Assembly (NCBI GenBank): GCA_946406115.1
Contig: OX291562.1
Location: 5,796,001-5,860,000 of the forward strand
From: Apoda limacodes
Taxonomy: Eukaryota > Arthropoda > Insecta > Lepidoptera > Limacodidae
DNA length: 64,000 nucleotides
Direction of reading: 5' to 3'
Part shown: positions 14,101 through 23,700 of the stretch, one piece after another
Numbering within the stretch: position 1 is the stretch's first letter
Layout: the number at the start of each line of letters is the position of its first letter
The notes under the pieces: model-generated
Database searches by the model: none
Told to the model about the DNA's origin: nothing
The model's input: the letters and a program-made list of their open reading frames with translations, nothing else
Made by a program: the position numbers and the translations under genes

Positions 14101-17100
14101 TCGGAAATGATTATATTGTTAGAGGCACGCTAAATTCGAAGGTTCAGCTCAAAAGATTTCATCTGATTAAGTCCTCGCACCGACCTGGATCAGGCTGGTC
14201 CAATTCAGAACCCTGAAAGCTTTCGACTTGAACTCGAGATTCACTTTGCATGCCTAGAAAATTACGCCATTAGAAGATAAATCCATACTAATATTATAAA
14301 TGCGAAAGTAACTCTGTCTGTTACCTCTTTACGCTTAAACCACTTTACCGATTGAGATGAAATTTGGCATGGCGGTAGTGTGAGTCCCGAGAAAGAGGAC
14401 ATAGGCTACTTGAAAACGTCAAGTGTGAGCCTTTTTTTTCTATAATGGGGAGTTGCCGTTGAAATCCTACATGGATAACCGAATTTAGGGCGGGTGGAAC
14501 CGCGGGCTAAGCTAGTTTTGTATAAACCGCACGGATAACGCTACGCGTGTTGTGGCTGTATACAAAAATGTGTGATTTAAGATACAAGCTAGATCCCATA
14601 GAGGCCAAACGTAGAAAAAATGCTTATTTTTTTATTGCATAAATTTTTTTCCTACTATATTTACCCGTGTATCAACGATTTATTAGTCTTTCTTTTGCCC
14701 TAAACCTAATTCCACACAAGTAAAGAAAATTGAATGCACTGTTATGGCGAGGGAAAAAGTGCACTAAAATCATGATTCCGTGAAAACTCTCGATTGGGAC
14801 AAAAAGTATTTTATATCCTTTGGAATCAGCTATCCCTGCCCTTAATATCAACCCTCATTGCTTAGTTGTAACGTAAAGGAGTAGGTGCCTTTTTTAGGGT
14901 TCCGAACCCAAAGGGTAATTAGCGGAACCCTATTACTAAGACTCCGCTGTCCGTCCGTCCGTCTGTCACCAGGTTGTATCTCATGAACCGTGATAGTTAG
15001 ACAGTTGAAATTATCACAGAAGATGTATTTCTGTTGCCGCTATAATAACAAATACTAAAAAACAGAATAAAATAAATATTTAAGGGGGCTCCCATACAAC
15101 AAACGTGATATTTTTGCTCGATATTGATAACGGCAAAAGGTAGACGCTTAAAATAATCACGAAGTTACATAGTCACTTTAAAAATAAATCATTAAATTAA
15201 AATAAAACAAATATTCAAGGGGTGCTCCCATATAACAAACGTGATTTTTTTGCCGTTTTTATAGATAATAGTACGAAGCCCTTTGTGTGCGAGTCCGACT
15301 CGCACTTGGCCGATTTTCTTACGATTATATTATAAGAAAAAAAAAGTGTATGTTGCAAAATCTTGCGAAGTCTAAAAGATGCGTATTTGTATGTATCTTA
15401 TATGTATAAAAAACTGTGTGTTTTACCGCTTGTGTAATAGAATGTGTTCTGAGGAATTGTTCGAAATAATGCCCACGGCTACTTTCTACAACCGCACCGC
15501 TCGCCATCGCTTAGAACCTAAATGTTACGAAAATCGCCAATAGAGCATACAAAAGTACTTCCTACTGCGAACGCTTAGTTTGTGGAATGAGCTACATGCC
15601 AAGGTTTTCTCTAAGGACTACAGTATGGGGTTCTACAAGAAAGAAGTTATTAGATTTTTGAAGGGTCGGCAACGCGCGATTGACGCCCCCTGATGATGTT
15701 CCATAAAAAACACACTTACTGACATTTGTTTGATGTTCACAAAGAAAGAATTGTTGATGTGAAGAAAGATTTCTCCGGCAACTCTTTGATTATAGTTAAG
15801 ATTATAGCAATCTGCTTGAGCTACAGGAATTCGGTAAAATAGTAATTCCTTCGGGAACTTTTGGAATTTTCGAGATAAAAGCCTTTGTACTAATTCAGCG
15901 TAAAAGCTATCTCCATTGTAAACTTCAGCCAAATCGGTTTAGTTGTGACGTGAAGGAGTAACAAACAAACATACTAACTGACAAACTTTCGCATTTGTGA
16001 TATTAGTAGGATTTCTTATAATGTATTAAGACGAGGCATTAAAAAGAATGTACTTTTTCGTTTAAGAATACAAATTAACAATAAAACCTGATTGAAACTT
16101 AGCGTCATGTTTTTTTGACTTTGTCAGCCCAGAAACATGATTCGATGACTCTTCAAAATCATTAAATTAAGATTATTAGTAGAACGTAAACGCGTATATC
16201 CTTCAAAATAGCTTAATAATGTAGGTAACAACAATACATATAATTCAACTGGTGGAAATTATGATATTCGTAACCGTTTACTTTACTGTGCAATGCTCAT
16301 TAATGCCTCGTCTCTAATCTGCCATTGGCGATGTGAATTTGCTAAAGTATAACAATGAATTTGTGGTAAATATTACATGAATAAACTCTAAAGTATACAT
16401 ATGTGTTTACTAAAGGCTCACTTATTTAATTTAAACCACAGCTTTGGACGTACTAACTTTAACAGGTTATATATATTTTTGCAATCTGTATATATAAAAG
16501 AAGAATCTGACTCAGAGATTCAATGACATATCAACGCACAGCCCAAACTTTGATCTAGAAACTTGAATTTTGGCAAGAATGTTCCTTACTTGACTCAGAA
16601 AGTATTTCGCAAAATTCATTCCCTAAATTTGTAAAATGGGGGTTGGAAGTTTGTATGAAAATCTGTCATTTTTAATGCTAAATTCATAGAAAATGGAATT
16701 TGGTCTTTAGGTTGAAAATTAAAATTGACGTGTTCTACCGTTTTTGAAAAATCATCCCCTAGGGTAAAATATAGATGACAATTCCAATATTTTTTAGTAA
16801 AATCATAAACAGTTAATGAAGTCGGTTAAAAATCGTTCTTTTTTTCTTTAAAAGTCTACACGGATTTAAAAGTCGCGGGAAGTGCTAGTTTTTCCATAAA
16901 TAGGTTTTTTTTGTCAAAATTTCATCTTTATTTCTTCTTTGTTACAGGATGCATGTCAGCGCTCTGCATATTCGTGCTCTACACGAAGCACCTTATCATC
17001 GTTTACCTGTACCTCATGTCGGTGGGCATAGTCTTCGTATCGTATTGGACGAACGTGTCGGCCATCAAGCAAATCCAGACGTTGACACTAGCCGCTACCT

Positions 17101-18713
17101 CATCGCATCATTCCACGAGCATCCTCGAAGACATGCTCAACTTAAATATGAAGAATTTACTAGATCTAGATGGTCCCGGTATACTTGTCATACAGAATTT
17201 CGCCATACAGTTTTTATTAGCTATACTCTTCAAAAACGTCCACCTAGGTCCACGAAGTCCGACGAATCAGAAGCTCTTGCTGATAAGCTTCATGGCACCA
17301 TCTTTTCTAGCTATGTTACCTGTACCACAAAATCTTTTGCATCATTCGCCAGTTTTTGCAGCACTTTTGCCACTTTTCCTTGTCAAATATGTTCTTTGGT
17401 CATCAGCTTATAATGTGGTGCACGTCATCTATAGTGGTTACCAACATGGAAGACTTTTCGTTGGTAATTATGGATTATCAGCTCTGGTAGAAACTGAGTG
17501 GATGAGGTTAAACGTGCCATGTGTTTTAAGAGTGTTCTGGGTGATGCGAGTCGCTGAACACGCCATTCTATTGTTAATGGACAATTACGATGAGGAGACA
17601 GAAGAAAGCCTTAAGGTAACCACTCTACTAGCCGTCCAGTCGCTGGCTTCAATGGCCAAATCTTTGCTTGTTACTGGATGTGAGACTATAACTGCAGTTC
17701 TCGGCATGACGTCTGTGATATCCTTCTTCTGCCACTATATTGGAAATTTCTTCCAATGGATTCTTTTGACAGACGAAGAGGAAGACAAAAGTATAGGCAC
17801 TGTATCTGCCATCCTTTTCTACATATTGGCCTTACAAACAGGATTGACATCGTTGAATCCAGAAAAAAGATTCGTCCGACTTTGCAGGAATTTTTGTTTA
17901 CTTTTCACCGCTCTGCTACATTTCCTGCACAACATTGTGAATCCTATGTTGATGTCATTGAGTGCGTCTCATAATCCCAGCACCCATCGGCACGTGCGAG
18001 CTTTAGGAGTGTGTGCGTTCCTAATCATATTCCCTATATCTCTTCTAGTGTACCTTTGGTCACAGCACTCAATATCAACTTGGCTTCTTGCCGTCAGCGC
18101 CTTCAGCATAGAAGTGATAGTCAAGGTCGTAGTAAGCCTTATGATATACGCGTTATTTTTAATCGATGCATACAGAAGTACCTTTTGGGAAAAATTGGAC
18201 GATTACGTATATTACATACGAGCGTTTGGAAACACAATCGAATTTTGTTTTGGAATATTTCTGTTCTTTAATGGCGCTTGGATTTTATTGTTCGAATCTG
18301 GTGGAGCGATTCGTGCTGTCATGATGTGCATACACGCGTATTTCAACATCTGGTGTGAAGCAAGAGCTGGATGGTCTGTGTTCATGAAGCGTCGAACTGC
18401 TGTCAACAAAATAAATTCGCTCAGGGAAGCTTCTATGGATCAATTGGGCAGACTAGATGACGTCTGCGCAATTTGCTATCAAGAAATGCATTCGGCGAAG
18501 ATAACACGCTGTAACCATTTCTTCCACGGTGTTTGTTTAAGGAAATGGCTGTATGTGCAGGACCGCTGTCCTCTCTGTCACGATATACTGTACAAAATAG
18601 ATAATGATCCAAGCAAAGAGAATTCAGAAGAAGGAAACGAAGAAAATAGTAATAATCAGAATTTGCTTTTAGAGGAAGAACCAGATCTCTTATTGGGGGA
18701 AGGTGTGAGATGA
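1907..18713 (+). CDS. Trc8: RING-type ER membrane E3 ubiquitin ligase TRC8/RNF139, two coding exons: join(1907..2153,16948..18713)
   Basis: TRC8 is a multi-pass ER-membrane ubiquitin ligase that in other animals acts in ER-associated degradation and sterol-linked protein turnover. The two exons give 2013 nt, that is 670 aa plus stop; human TRC8 is about 664 aa. The N-terminal half is a series of hydrophobic segments. Conserved stretches include LRVFWVMRVAEHA, AVLGMTSVISFFCHYIG, ILALQTGLTSLNPEKR, LMSLSASH, WEKLDDYVYYIRAFG and AYFNIW. A C3H2C3 RING-H2 follows: C589-x2-C592-x11-C604-x-H606-x2-H609-x2-C612-x10-C623-x2-C626. The tail is acidic and Asn-rich. The exons join in phase 1 (G from exon 1 plus GA from exon 2 makes a Gly codon). 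A long open frame runs from 16911 but its first 37 bases are intron. An in-frame TGA at 1901 supports the 1907 start. Family identity is near certain; function in this species is inferred. Confidence 0.95.
3785..4648 (-). repeat. Composite interspersed repeat, antisense copy, same arrangement as 45193-45885
   Basis: On the minus strand this reads as the common lepidopteran element: TAATATTATAAGGGC, a telltale 'CATACATATAGGTTAGGTCC', 'GGCTACTTTTTATCCC', then AACTATAACCGAGC, then a second partial unit with 'AGTTTCCGCAAGAG' and AAATTTAGTGTGG. The inner junction (TAAATCACAGTATCAATACT, then GAGATTAAATAAAGGAGTCC) is also present at 45446-45488 on the other strand. These elements have been called MINE-1 or SINE/Helitron-like in Lepidoptera; the class is not resolved here. 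Confidence 0.7.
4245..4648. repeat. Perfect tandem duplication, 200-bp period
   Basis: Sequence from 4245 to 4448 recurs with a period of exactly 200 bp at 4445-4648; for example CCCCGTGGGAATTTTGGGAT starts at both 4248 and 4448. No difference between copies was seen by eye. The copies diverge only at 4649. The duplicated block is the 3' part of the composite repeat, including TACACACTCACAGACTCACA. Confidence 0.9.
6655..7260 (-). mobile_element. mariner-family (Tc1/mariner) transposase relic, internally deleted
   Basis: On the minus strand, from about 7200 down, the frame reads GRTRPSTSVTVENVKKVEEL, then NNRRVTIRCVAESLKISFGS, which is a mariner helix-turn-helix. After stops and a gap it resumes as GCSPDLAPIDFYLFLKL, the block around the third catalytic aspartate of mariner transposases. 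TEHIRDTKFKNKGKVMTAVE follows. The region holding the first two catalytic aspartates is missing. Full mariner transposases are about 345 aa, so this copy is less than half length and dead. Confidence 0.75.
7425..7545 (+). mobile_element. mariner transposase C-terminal fragment, opposite strand
   Basis: The plus strand reads TNDEVKEAVSEYFEDKK, then a stop, then TFFYEGINKLIERSEKC. This resembles the usual C-terminus of mariner transposases (EVKxAVxxYFxxK...FFxxGIxxLxxRWxKC). It points the opposite way from the relic at 6655-7260, so the two pieces are either separate insertions or an inverted remnant of one. Confidence 0.65.
8740..9336 (+). mobile_element. 5'-truncated, internally deleted copy of the 33314-36575 LINE
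   Basis: From the A-run at 8740 to about 9058 the sequence follows 35566-35878 of the larger element with few differences (for example a one-base deletion in CATTACCA-ATGTTAG and T for C in GGACTCCAAAC). It then jumps across about 435 bp, leaving AGAAATGAAAAAAAA, and resumes at GGAAATAACATAAAATTGTACG, matching the 3' UTR from about 36320. It ends in a degenerate TTTGAC-type tail. The coding part has lost most of the reverse transcriptase. Confidence 0.88.
9487..10265 (-). mobile_element. Non-LTR retrotransposon relic (RT core to C-terminus)
   Basis: The minus strand begins with WVASFLSGRRIRAVVDGSWS, then DNMDINAGVPQCSVLSTTLF and LLHSNDML, a reverse transcriptase motif region (GVPQGSVLSP... 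in active elements). After frameshifts it continues with VQRRAVRIVDDPKLTCRIEP and LSLRRD, and ends in LGLWNELPAKVFSKDYSMGF and RFLKGRQRA. The FADD catalytic block is absent and the frame is broken in several places. It belongs to the Jockey/CR1 side of insect LINEs; the exact family is not certain. Confidence 0.75.
11031..11510 (+). repeat. Interspersed repeat of the 'CCGGCTAAGTGCG' family
   Basis: Begins with AAAAAAAACCGGCTAAGTGC and carries GGAGGGGGTCACAATTTTTC and a 3' half with GGCGGTTTACATGAG. These blocks resemble the left part of the element at 44855-46480 (AACCGGCCAAGTGCG, AGAGGGGGGGCACAATGTTT). The right end is not clearly seen. Confidence 0.45.
12425..12870. other. GC-rich island with overlapping open frames, unrecognised
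   Basis: This block is clearly richer in G and C than its surroundings and carries open frames on both strands (117 aa and 108 aa on +, 110 aa on -). One + frame contains CGTPGCLHCGDWHHSLLC, a Cys/His cluster, but no known domain order was recognised. The preceding 12090-12425 includes short 'AAGATGGC' motifs typical of repeats. It may be part of an uncharacterised retroelement or a retrocopy. No start, splice or poly(A) context was found. Confidence 0.35.
14280..14518 (+). repeat. 'TATAAATGCGAAAGT' interspersed element
   Basis: Runs from TCCATACTAATATTATAAAT, then GCGAAAGTAACTCTGTCTG, through GATGAAATTTGGCATGG to GGAACCGCGGGCTAAGCTAG. It shares the subfamily mark CTACTTGAAAACGTCAAGTG with the copy at 54360-54595. 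It is non-coding. Confidence 0.75.
14896..15316 (-). repeat. 'GGGTTCCG ... CGCACTTGGCC' interspersed element
   Basis: Starts with TTAGGGTTCCGAACCC and ends with GTCCGACTCGCACTTGGCCG. It contains CCGTCCGTCCGTCTGTCACC and two internal versions of GGGGCTCCCATACAACAAAC. An inverted copy is found at 42620-43018. Confidence 0.7.
15405..15695 (+). mobile_element. LINE C-terminal relic, WNELPAKVF family
   Basis: The plus strand reads RMCSEELFEIMPTATFYN, then RTARHRLEPK, a stop region, and then RTLSLWNELHAKVFSKDYSM, then GFYKKEVIRFLKGRQRAIDA. It is the same LINE family as 9487-10265 but on the other strand. Two other plus-strand relics are at 28955 and 50328. Confidence 0.75.
15700..16015 (-). repeat. 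'GCGAAAGT' interspersed element, antisense copy
   Basis: Antisense blocks of the common element are visible: TTCCTTCGGGAACTTTTGG, TAGTTGTGACGTGAAGGAGT, and TTTCGCATTTGTGATATTAG at the outer end. It directly abuts the LINE relic ending near 15695. Confidence 0.6.
16948..18713 (+). CDS. Trc8: Trc8 coding exon 2
   Basis: Encodes the last two bases of codon 83 to residue 670. The acceptor is TTCTTCTTTGTTACAG|GATGC with AG at 16946-16947. The exon carries nearly all membrane segments and the RING-H2 domain (residues 589-626). Overlapping open frames on both strands inside this exon are shadows. Confidence 0.95.
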
Positions 18714-18741
18714 CTGCTTGAAGAGGAAATGTACCACTTAG

Positions 18742-18747
18742 AATAAA
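18742..18747 (+). terminator. Trc8 poly(A) signal AATAAA
   Basis: AATAAA starts 29 bases after the Trc8 stop codon, so the 3' UTR may be very short. A longer 3' UTR using later A-rich signals cannot be excluded. Confidence 0.6.
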
Positions 18748-20096
18748 CTGTGTAAAGTTGAAATCGACTTATCTGAATGGTATTTATAGATCCTACAATA
18801 ACTTATTGTGTTTTTTTTTTTGATAATCTAAATGAGTTAACTGTGATTGAAAGATAAAGGCTTCTTTTATATTTTGTGATGAACGATTATTTACAAACTG
18901 TTGTGTTTAGTGTAAGTTTTGTGGTTTTCTGGACGCTTGTAAATTTTATTGTAATTTTACTATTGTTACTTAACACCATCTGCTTGGTTTCACAAAAAAA
19001 ATTCACAAGTATACATATTCTTTATAACAAAAACACTAATATAAATACTTTTTCCTAAAGTTATGGCATATGTGAAGCTATTTGTAAATAGGTACTTTAT
19101 TTTGTTTAGAAATAGCTTTTAATATTTGAGACGTTGTAATGTTACATAAAGAAAAAATTATAAAAATAGCAATTTTTTCGCAAGCTGTAAATATACTATT
19201 ATTTTAGTAGCAATTTGTTATGTTTACTTACATCCCCTAAAAATCTACTAACAATAAAATGGTATATAGTAATACGCAATCACAGAAAGAAATATAGTAA
19301 GTACTCTTTTTGAAATATTTTCAAATAGCGTGCCAATGTAAATTTTTGGGCGTTCGACATTTGTTGTAATACTAGTAAAGAATATAAGTACAGACACGTT
19401 TAAAATATAGGAATCAGGTGATTTTTGTTGTGGTGAACTCTATCTTACTTAATTTTCTGGGTACTACAATATGGGGTCATATAGAATGAAGTGGTAACAT
19501 TTTTATTGGTGTCGAAAGCGTCCACAGGCTGCGGTGACCTCTTCACATTACTTGGACAGGTAATGTTGTTTGCCACCTAAATTAAAACCAAACGACACCA
19601 TAAAAAATGCATGCGAAGGTTTATTCGAAATTCAACCCCTTAGGTAAGAAAAGCGGTGTAAGTTTATATCGGACGATAAAAGTTCAATTGCGCTGCTACT
19701 AGAATCTGGCAAGTTATTTTGTGTTTATATATCTTGAAAAAACGAAGTATTTGAAAACTTAAAAAAAAAAACACTATTTGATATCACCACTCATTTATTT
19801 ATCTATTGATTTGACATTGGCAGTAAAGAAAAACATATAAATATACCTAATGTATATACATTGTAATACAAAATACTTATAAATAAATACATTATCAACA
19901 AAGGCGGGTAAGCTCGCTCGCCTTTGATGAAACTATTCCAGTCTACCTCTGAGTTATTGAAAACTGTTGGTTTCTTTTTCAAGGATATATTGTATATAAT
20001 ATATTCAACCTACATATTTTACATCTACTTCTATATATCATAAAAAGATCATTAATATAAAAAGATACTCGGTTTTATACTATAGGAAAAACTAGC

Positions 20097-20130
20097 GCCA
20101 TCTTTTATTATTTAAATAATAAAAGATGGC
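20097..20130. repeat. Perfect 34-bp palindrome
   Basis: The left arm GCCATCTTTTATTATTT is followed directly by its exact reverse complement, with TTTAAA at the centre and no spacer. It sits in an 'ACTAGCGCCATC' context; the same ACTAGCGCCATCTATG-type motif recurs at 20892. Confidence 0.95.
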
Positions 20131-20332
20131 TACGTGAATAACAGTCATTCCTTTACCTAGCCTATTAGAAATAGAGTTAAAATATTGGGATAATACTTTT
20201 TATGATGAGAGATGAGATGTTATGCCTGGGGACCGCCGTGGTCCGCTTAACTTGCGCTTCGATTACTATATATACTGAACTGCGAAGGAAACTTCGATAG
20301 CGCGTTGTAAGACGCATGACGTCAGCCTTGCT

Positions 20333-20359
20333 TGTAGCGGTACCATATGGTACGCTACA
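20333..20359. repeat. Imperfect 27-bp palindrome
   Basis: GTACCATATGGTAC is a perfect 14-bp palindrome at its core. It is flanked by TGTAGCG on the left and GCTACA on the right, which are complementary apart from one extra G. Confidence 0.85.
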
Positions 20360-20532
20360 AAACCACGTTGGTCATCAAAAAGCTACTTTAACTTGAAGAC
20401 ACTGTTGGTCTAGTCCTTACGAAGTAATATAGTATATGTATATGATTCTAGTTTAGTTTCCGTAAGAGCTAAAATTTAAAATTGTACACTAGCTTATTTA
20501 AAATGTAGGAAGTCTAGATCTAGGAAGCCTAC

Positions 20533-20538
20533 TTTATT
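20533..20538 (-). terminator. F-box gene poly(A) signal AATAAA
   Basis: On the minus strand AATAAAGTAGG occurs about 50 bases after the F-box gene stop codon at 20589-20591. This fits a short 3' UTR. Confidence 0.65.
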
Positions 20539-20588
20539 AAACTTATTCTAAATCTAGAAAGACTAGTTTAATACTTAATCAAGAAAGA

Positions 20589-20724
20589 CTAGTTAAATAT
20601 CAAGTCCTTATAGTTAGATAGTAAATAGTAGTTGGAAACTCGACAGTTGGTGGAGGTTCGGACGACTGTGGTGCGGTCGGCGCGTTCAAAGTTCGCCTTA
20701 ACGATCTCGTAATAACGTCCGTCG
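20589..20724 (-). CDS. F-box gene exon 11 (last)
   Basis: Residues 472-516 and stop TAG. The acceptor is TTTTTTTATTTCCAG|C. The exon reads DGRYYEIVKANFERADRTT and ends in NYKDLIFN. Confidence 0.9.
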
Positions 20725-23700
20725 CTGGAAATAAAAAAACAAAGTGTCATGTATCCGTCATGAATACATTAAAGTAAGTACCTACAGTTTCGGTCATTAT
20801 TAAAATACGAATTATAGATTTAAAAGATATTGCGTAGGTACTTCTATTGAACTAGTCTAGCGAATGTTAACAATTTCTTCCGTAAGCACTAAGAAATACT
20901 AGCGCCATCTATGTATGCTAAGGTCATCACAGGCCATAAATTTAATTTGACAAGTCATTTATATAAAAAAAAATTATATTAATGATATTTGTATATGACT
21001 GTAGATAAGTTTAAGGTATGGCTTGGTTACGCGTTTTCATAATTTTTAACCACACAAGGCTATGGTGACCGCTTACCATCAGGCGGACCGTAAGCTTGTT
21101 TGTCACCTAAGTGGTATATTATAAAAAATAAAAACACTAACTACATATTAATATCAAAGTTCACTACTTAGCTATTTTATGGATGAACTTTGTGAGACCT
21201 CCAAGCCTTCAAACACAGCCCTACTTTTAGTTGGTGCACCTACGGTGACGGCGTTTTGGGCCATAGTCCATTGGGTGGGCCCAGTGTGGATTGTGGACTT
21301 CATATATAGGTTCACTTACGATTTTTCGACGTATGCCGGTTTCCTTGATGTTTTCCTTTACCGAATGAAGCCAGGAGTTACTTTTTCAGTCCACAGTTTA
21401 AGGAAAAGTTCATATGTAGAAAAGGACATAAAACTACTATTTCGTTAAACCCCCAAACCGTCATCCATGGCGTGACATTTCTCCTTCCACATTAACCACG
21501 ACCAGCCACCATTTCGGTCGTTGGTCCATCGGGCTGAAGTGCGTCCAATGCTTCGTCTTCCGATTCGATCTTTACTCTAATACACTCCTCCACTCCACAT
21601 GGCCAGTTCACTGCCACTGAAGCTTGCTGATTCTGCGAGGTAAGTCAGTGGCTTTACAAGTTCTGTTCCGAGTGTCCTCATTTCGATTTCTCAGACACTC
21701 CGAGCAATGCTCCCGGCACCGTGCACTGTGTGAATTTGAACTTCTGGACCTAAGATAGCCTAGACCTAAGTAACCAAGCTTACTAAATGTTAAATGATAA
21801 AGCGGTGAGATTATAGCATTCTTACCTAAGGACCAGACACTTGAGCTTAAGGCATTTAACGCGTAAAACGTCTATAGCTTTTTGACTCTTGTCACTAAAA
21901 CGTAAGTTCTCAGGGTCCCAGCGCAGTTCCAGTCGCTCCAAATTTGGACAACTATTCGCAATACCGTCCATCAGCTGGAATAAAACCATACAATTAGAAT
22001 TCTGTTCATAGCCATTTGTCTTTACGAAGAATGTGGTCTAAAAATATTACCTGATCAACGTGAATGTTCACCCCAAGTCGTTCTTGAGTTCCCATAATCA
22101 GGATTCTAAAATCAAAAAAAAAATGGTGTGAAGTAACTGCTAATATTTAAATTTGTCAATACTTCTCTTTGAATCTGTGCCCATCCAGCAGGATAAAATA
22201 GTAAGCAGGGTAGGGTAGGGTAAAAGGGAATTATAGTCATTATCGCCGGAAGAGGGTAATCAGTGGCTGGATACACACGCACATCGTTATGTTGTGGACC
22301 TTCTCTTTTCACCATTCACATTAGTTCTGCGTGACTTGGGGTGAGTCTCTAGTCCAAGGTATTTTTAATAAGTCGTAAGTGGTAATATCATTGTCTGATG
22401 CTGACAAACTAAGAAAAGTAATTCAGGATTGGGCAGGAGGAAGATCATGATTCGTAAATTACTACGAACAAGAAAGCCACCATGACAGATATGTCCTTTG
22501 TATTTTCGCTATTCATGGTCATCCATTATTTTCTGGGCTCAGATAATAAGTGATTTATAAGTAACTAAACCCCCGCGCCAAACTCCTTGTATATACCCGC
22601 TTGCTATAGCTGCAGCTATAGGAATTCGTTTATAGCATAGGTATAAAAAATAAAACGCAGTCCTAAAATAGTAATTCTTGCGGGATTAACATGTTCTATT
22701 TAAAATTCCAATCCAAATCGGTTTAGTAATTGTGGCGTGAAGTAGTGACAAACATACTAACACACATAAACATATCCACTGTATTTGTAAAGGATATTAT
22801 GCCAATTCCGTGATAAATACAGTGCCATAACCAACGATTTGATCTAAATGTCCAATAGCACTTAATTTTTATTTATCTTTGATTTAGGACGAGTAACTCC
22901 AAATAACTATAACAGAGTGCAAGAAAATGAGAGCTGAGAATGAGTATCCTGACTAAGACATTACCGCCAATGGTTTGGTAGAAGCATTTGGACAATATTT
23001 TACAGGTAAACATATGGATAATAATAATAATTAAGAATATGATCAGAAATTAGGAAATCCAGTCAAGAACTAAAGTAACCGGCATAGCTCTCAGAGAAAG
23101 CAAGCTGAAGTAGCAGTGGGCAGATCATATCTGTCGCAGTACCGATGGGCGTTGGGGTAGGCGTGTTCTTGAATAGAGACCACGGTGTAAGCATCGCGTC
23201 GGTCGCCCCCAGCCAGGTGGATCAATGACCTAAAGAAGGTATTAGGTAGTAGCTGAATGAGAAAGGAGGTAGACCCCGTGTACTGGCATACCTTGGGATA
23301 GGCATATTTCCAACAGTGGACTGATATAGGCTAATTGATGTCAAAGATCTAAATATCCATAGGTTATCAAAAGAAAAAGACTGACTTTGCGTTGGTGAGC
23401 AGCTGCAGCACACTCTGCCAAAGCTGGTCGGTGATGTGTGGCATCCCGCTCATGACGAGTCCCCAGAGCTGCGCTCCGTGACGCGACAGGAACCGGTGTA
23501 ACGCCTCGTCTGACAGGTTGTCGGATGCATCTACATCCAACGCCACCAAGTTCCTGCAAGTCGAAAATGGTTGTTTCTGTTATTAAATTCTTTAAAAAAT
23601 TAAAGCTGATTAAAATTCTATAGTTATAAAGTTTATTCATGCATTTATGCTGTGGATTTGATTAACTGAAACGTATCGATGATTTCTCATGCATTCATTT

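Larger units (their letters stand above)
2154..16947 (+). other. Trc8 intron 1, 14.8 kb, repeat-filled
   Basis: The intron is bounded by GTACGT at the 5' end and TTCTTTGTTACAG at the 3' end. It contains no exon that I can support. It holds the composite element at 3785-4648, two mariner fragments near 7 kb, two LINE fragments at 8.7-10.3 kb, a GC-rich island at 12.4 kb, and several short interspersed repeats up to 16.0 kb. Small antisense 3'-end remnants of the WNELPAKVF LINE family lie near 11608-11665 and 13970-14040. A weak repeat remnant lies near 5205-5400. The stretches 2160-3780, 4650-5200, 5400-6650, 7560-8700 and 16020-16947 show nothing recognised. Confidence 0.85.
18748..20532. other. 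Intergenic gap between convergent Trc8 and F-box genes
   Basis: The two genes point at each other across about 1.8 kb of AT-rich sequence. A LINE 3'-end remnant (TTGTTTGCCACCTAA) lies near 19565. Two palindromes at 20097 and 20333 are listed separately. The open frame at 18876-19058 (+) is AT-rich and has no supporting context. Confidence 0.6.

Noticed and set aside
16949..17413. 154-codon open frame (+) overlapping Trc8
   Set aside because: It lies in another frame of Trc8 exon 2, which has strong family conservation; it is a shadow. The same applies to 17756-17974, 18011-18271 and 18212-18409.
20317..20324. CRE site TGACGTCA as promoter element
   Set aside because: A perfect 8-mer, but it lies between the 3' ends of two convergent genes, so a promoter role is not supported.
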